Source of the DNA: Bacteroidota bacterium
GTDB lineage: Bacteria > Bacteroidota > Bacteroidia > Bacteroidales > VadinHA17
Assembly (NCBI GenBank): GCA_011050615.1
Contig: DRFJ01000056.1
Coordinates: forward strand, 1-64,000
Direction: 5' to 3'
Length of the DNA: 64,000 nucleotides
Position numbers and translations under genes: made by a program. Below the pieces are notes generated by a model, which was not told the origin of the DNA, made no database searches, and saw only the letters and a list, made by a program, of their open reading frames with translations. Below, piece by piece: positions 63,432-64,000 of this stretch (positions within the stretch are counted from its first letter, which is position 1; each line of letters starts with the position of its first letter).

Positions 63432-64000
63432 ATGAAAAGGAATATCGTACTCTTATTAATTCTTGCGGGTCTGTTTTTCTCAAACGGATTAATTGGCCAG
63501 CAAAGCCCACAGGATAAAGGGCTGGAAGTAATAACAATGAATGCTATCAAGGCCCAGCTTGAGTTCCTTGCGTCTGACTGGACTGAAGGGCGGGAAACAG
63601 GAACAAGGGGTATTTTTTTGGCAGGTGACTATGTGGCCAGCATGTTTAAATTCTCCGGCGTACCCGGTGGTGGTGATATGGTGAGGTCAATGGGAAGGAG
63701 ATTAATGATGCGTAGTGGAGAGATCCCGCAACCTGAAAGGTCATATTTTCAGAATTTCACCCTTCTCGAAACATTGCCCGGAGGCGAATCAACATTATCA
63801 GTTGTCAGGGACGACAGGACCTATATGTTCCAGGAGAATATTGATTTTACACTCCAGGCTTCATCAACAGCAAACATATCTGGTGAGCTTGTTTTTGTAG
63901 GATATGGAATACAGAATGATGAGTTAGGGATTAACGAGTTGTCAGGAGCTGATCTCAGAGGAAAGATTGCTGTACGCCTTTCGGGACTCCCTGGTATGGG
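63432..64000 (+). CDS. M28-family peptidase, N-terminal part (3' end outside window)
   Basis: The frame starting MKRNIVLLLILAGLFFSNGLIGQQ has a signal peptide. It continues QLEFLASDWTEGRETGTRGIFLAGDYVA, the characteristic N-terminal block of exported Bacteroidota M28 aminopeptidases. A region resembling the start of a PA-type insert follows (NISGELVFVGYGI, GADLRGKIAVRLSG). The zinc ligands would come later, beyond the window edge, so activity cannot be judged. At least 189 residues are encoded here. The start is supported by the signal peptide. Confidence 0.85.
   Translation, partial: MKRNIVLLLILAGLFFSNGLIGQQSPQDKGLEVITMNAIKAQLEFLASDWTEGRETGTRGIFLAGDYVASMFKFSGVPGGGDMVRSMGRRLMMRSGEIPQPERSYFQNFTLLETLPGGESTLSVVRDDRTYMFQENIDFTLQASSTANISGELVFVGYGIQNDELGINELSGADLRGKIAVRLSGLPGM

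Noticed and set aside
1-64000. Search for CRISPR arrays, phage genes, insertion sequences, toxin-antitoxin pairs and defence systems
   Set aside because: No direct-repeat arrays, transposase, integrase, restriction or toxin-like frames were seen; recQ and the ABC proteins are not in defence-type contexts here.

Overview
This 64 kb window looks like a chromosomal segment of a Bacteroidota bacterium, probably a Bacteroidales/Marinilabiliales-type lineage. The evidence is the gene content and order: purH next to mreBCD-mrdA-rodA, a GH97 glycosidase, short GpsA and Pgi types, a Lys/Ala-rich tail on ribosomal protein L21, many lipoproteins, head-GIN and DUF2891 proteins. Several upstream regions also carry the Bacteroidota promoter -7 box TAnnTTTG, and Shine-Dalgarno sequences are mostly weak or absent. 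Base composition is even throughout. I see no insertion sequence, phage, CRISPR array or other sign of a recent island, so most of the window is ordinary housekeeping chromosome.

Layout. 1-7.7 kb: end of rplU (minus strand), a bifunctional-nuclease family protein, then a tight run nupC - GH97 - thyA - folA (nucleoside uptake and thymidylate/folate metabolism with a glycosidase inserted), a lipoprotein and a small membrane protein. 7.8-17 kb: a GntR/UTRA regulator divergent from a catabolic operon (2-oxoacid dehydrogenase E2, fused E1 alpha-beta, PHP-domain protein, SrlD-like short-chain dehydrogenase, SorE-like dehydrogenase, zinc polyol dehydrogenase). A GntR-type operator lies on its predicted start site. 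This operon is the least explained metabolic unit in the window. 17-22.2 kb (minus): clpX, clpP, trigger factor, tRNA-Leu(UAG), lptB, tatC. 22.4-27.5 kb: recQ, an ABC-2 exporter pair and a glycosyltransferase. 27.5-34.7 kb (minus): GNAT, carB, carA, a PatB-type aminotransferase and a DUF2891 lipoprotein, probably one transcript. 34.8-42.3 kb: a helical lipoprotein, a 1033-residue ABC fusion protein, rsmA, mgtE and an orphan MacB/FtsX-type permease. 42.4-49.7 kb: purH followed by the rod-shape elongation set mreB, mreC, mreD, mrdA (PBP2), rodA. 49.7-55.1 kb: acpH, a cyclic-2,3-diphosphoglycerate-synthetase-like GTPase, pgi, gpsA, a head-GIN protein. 55.2-64 kb: a superoxide dismutase with a twin-arginine signal, a tricorn-type protease, a D-cysteine desulfhydrase/ACC-deaminase family enzyme, a TrpB2-type tryptophan synthase beta chain, a DUF6340-like lipoprotein and the start of an M28 peptidase.

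The clearest regulatory discovery is upstream of trpB2, at 61979-62106 on the minus strand. A 24-codon leader peptide absent from the ORF track contains three consecutive Trp codons. It is followed by mutually exclusive 1:2, 2:3 and 3:4 hairpins, the last being an intrinsic terminator. This is a complete ribosome-dependent tryptophan attenuator on a stand-alone trpB2. All conclusions come from reading the sequence; no database search was run.
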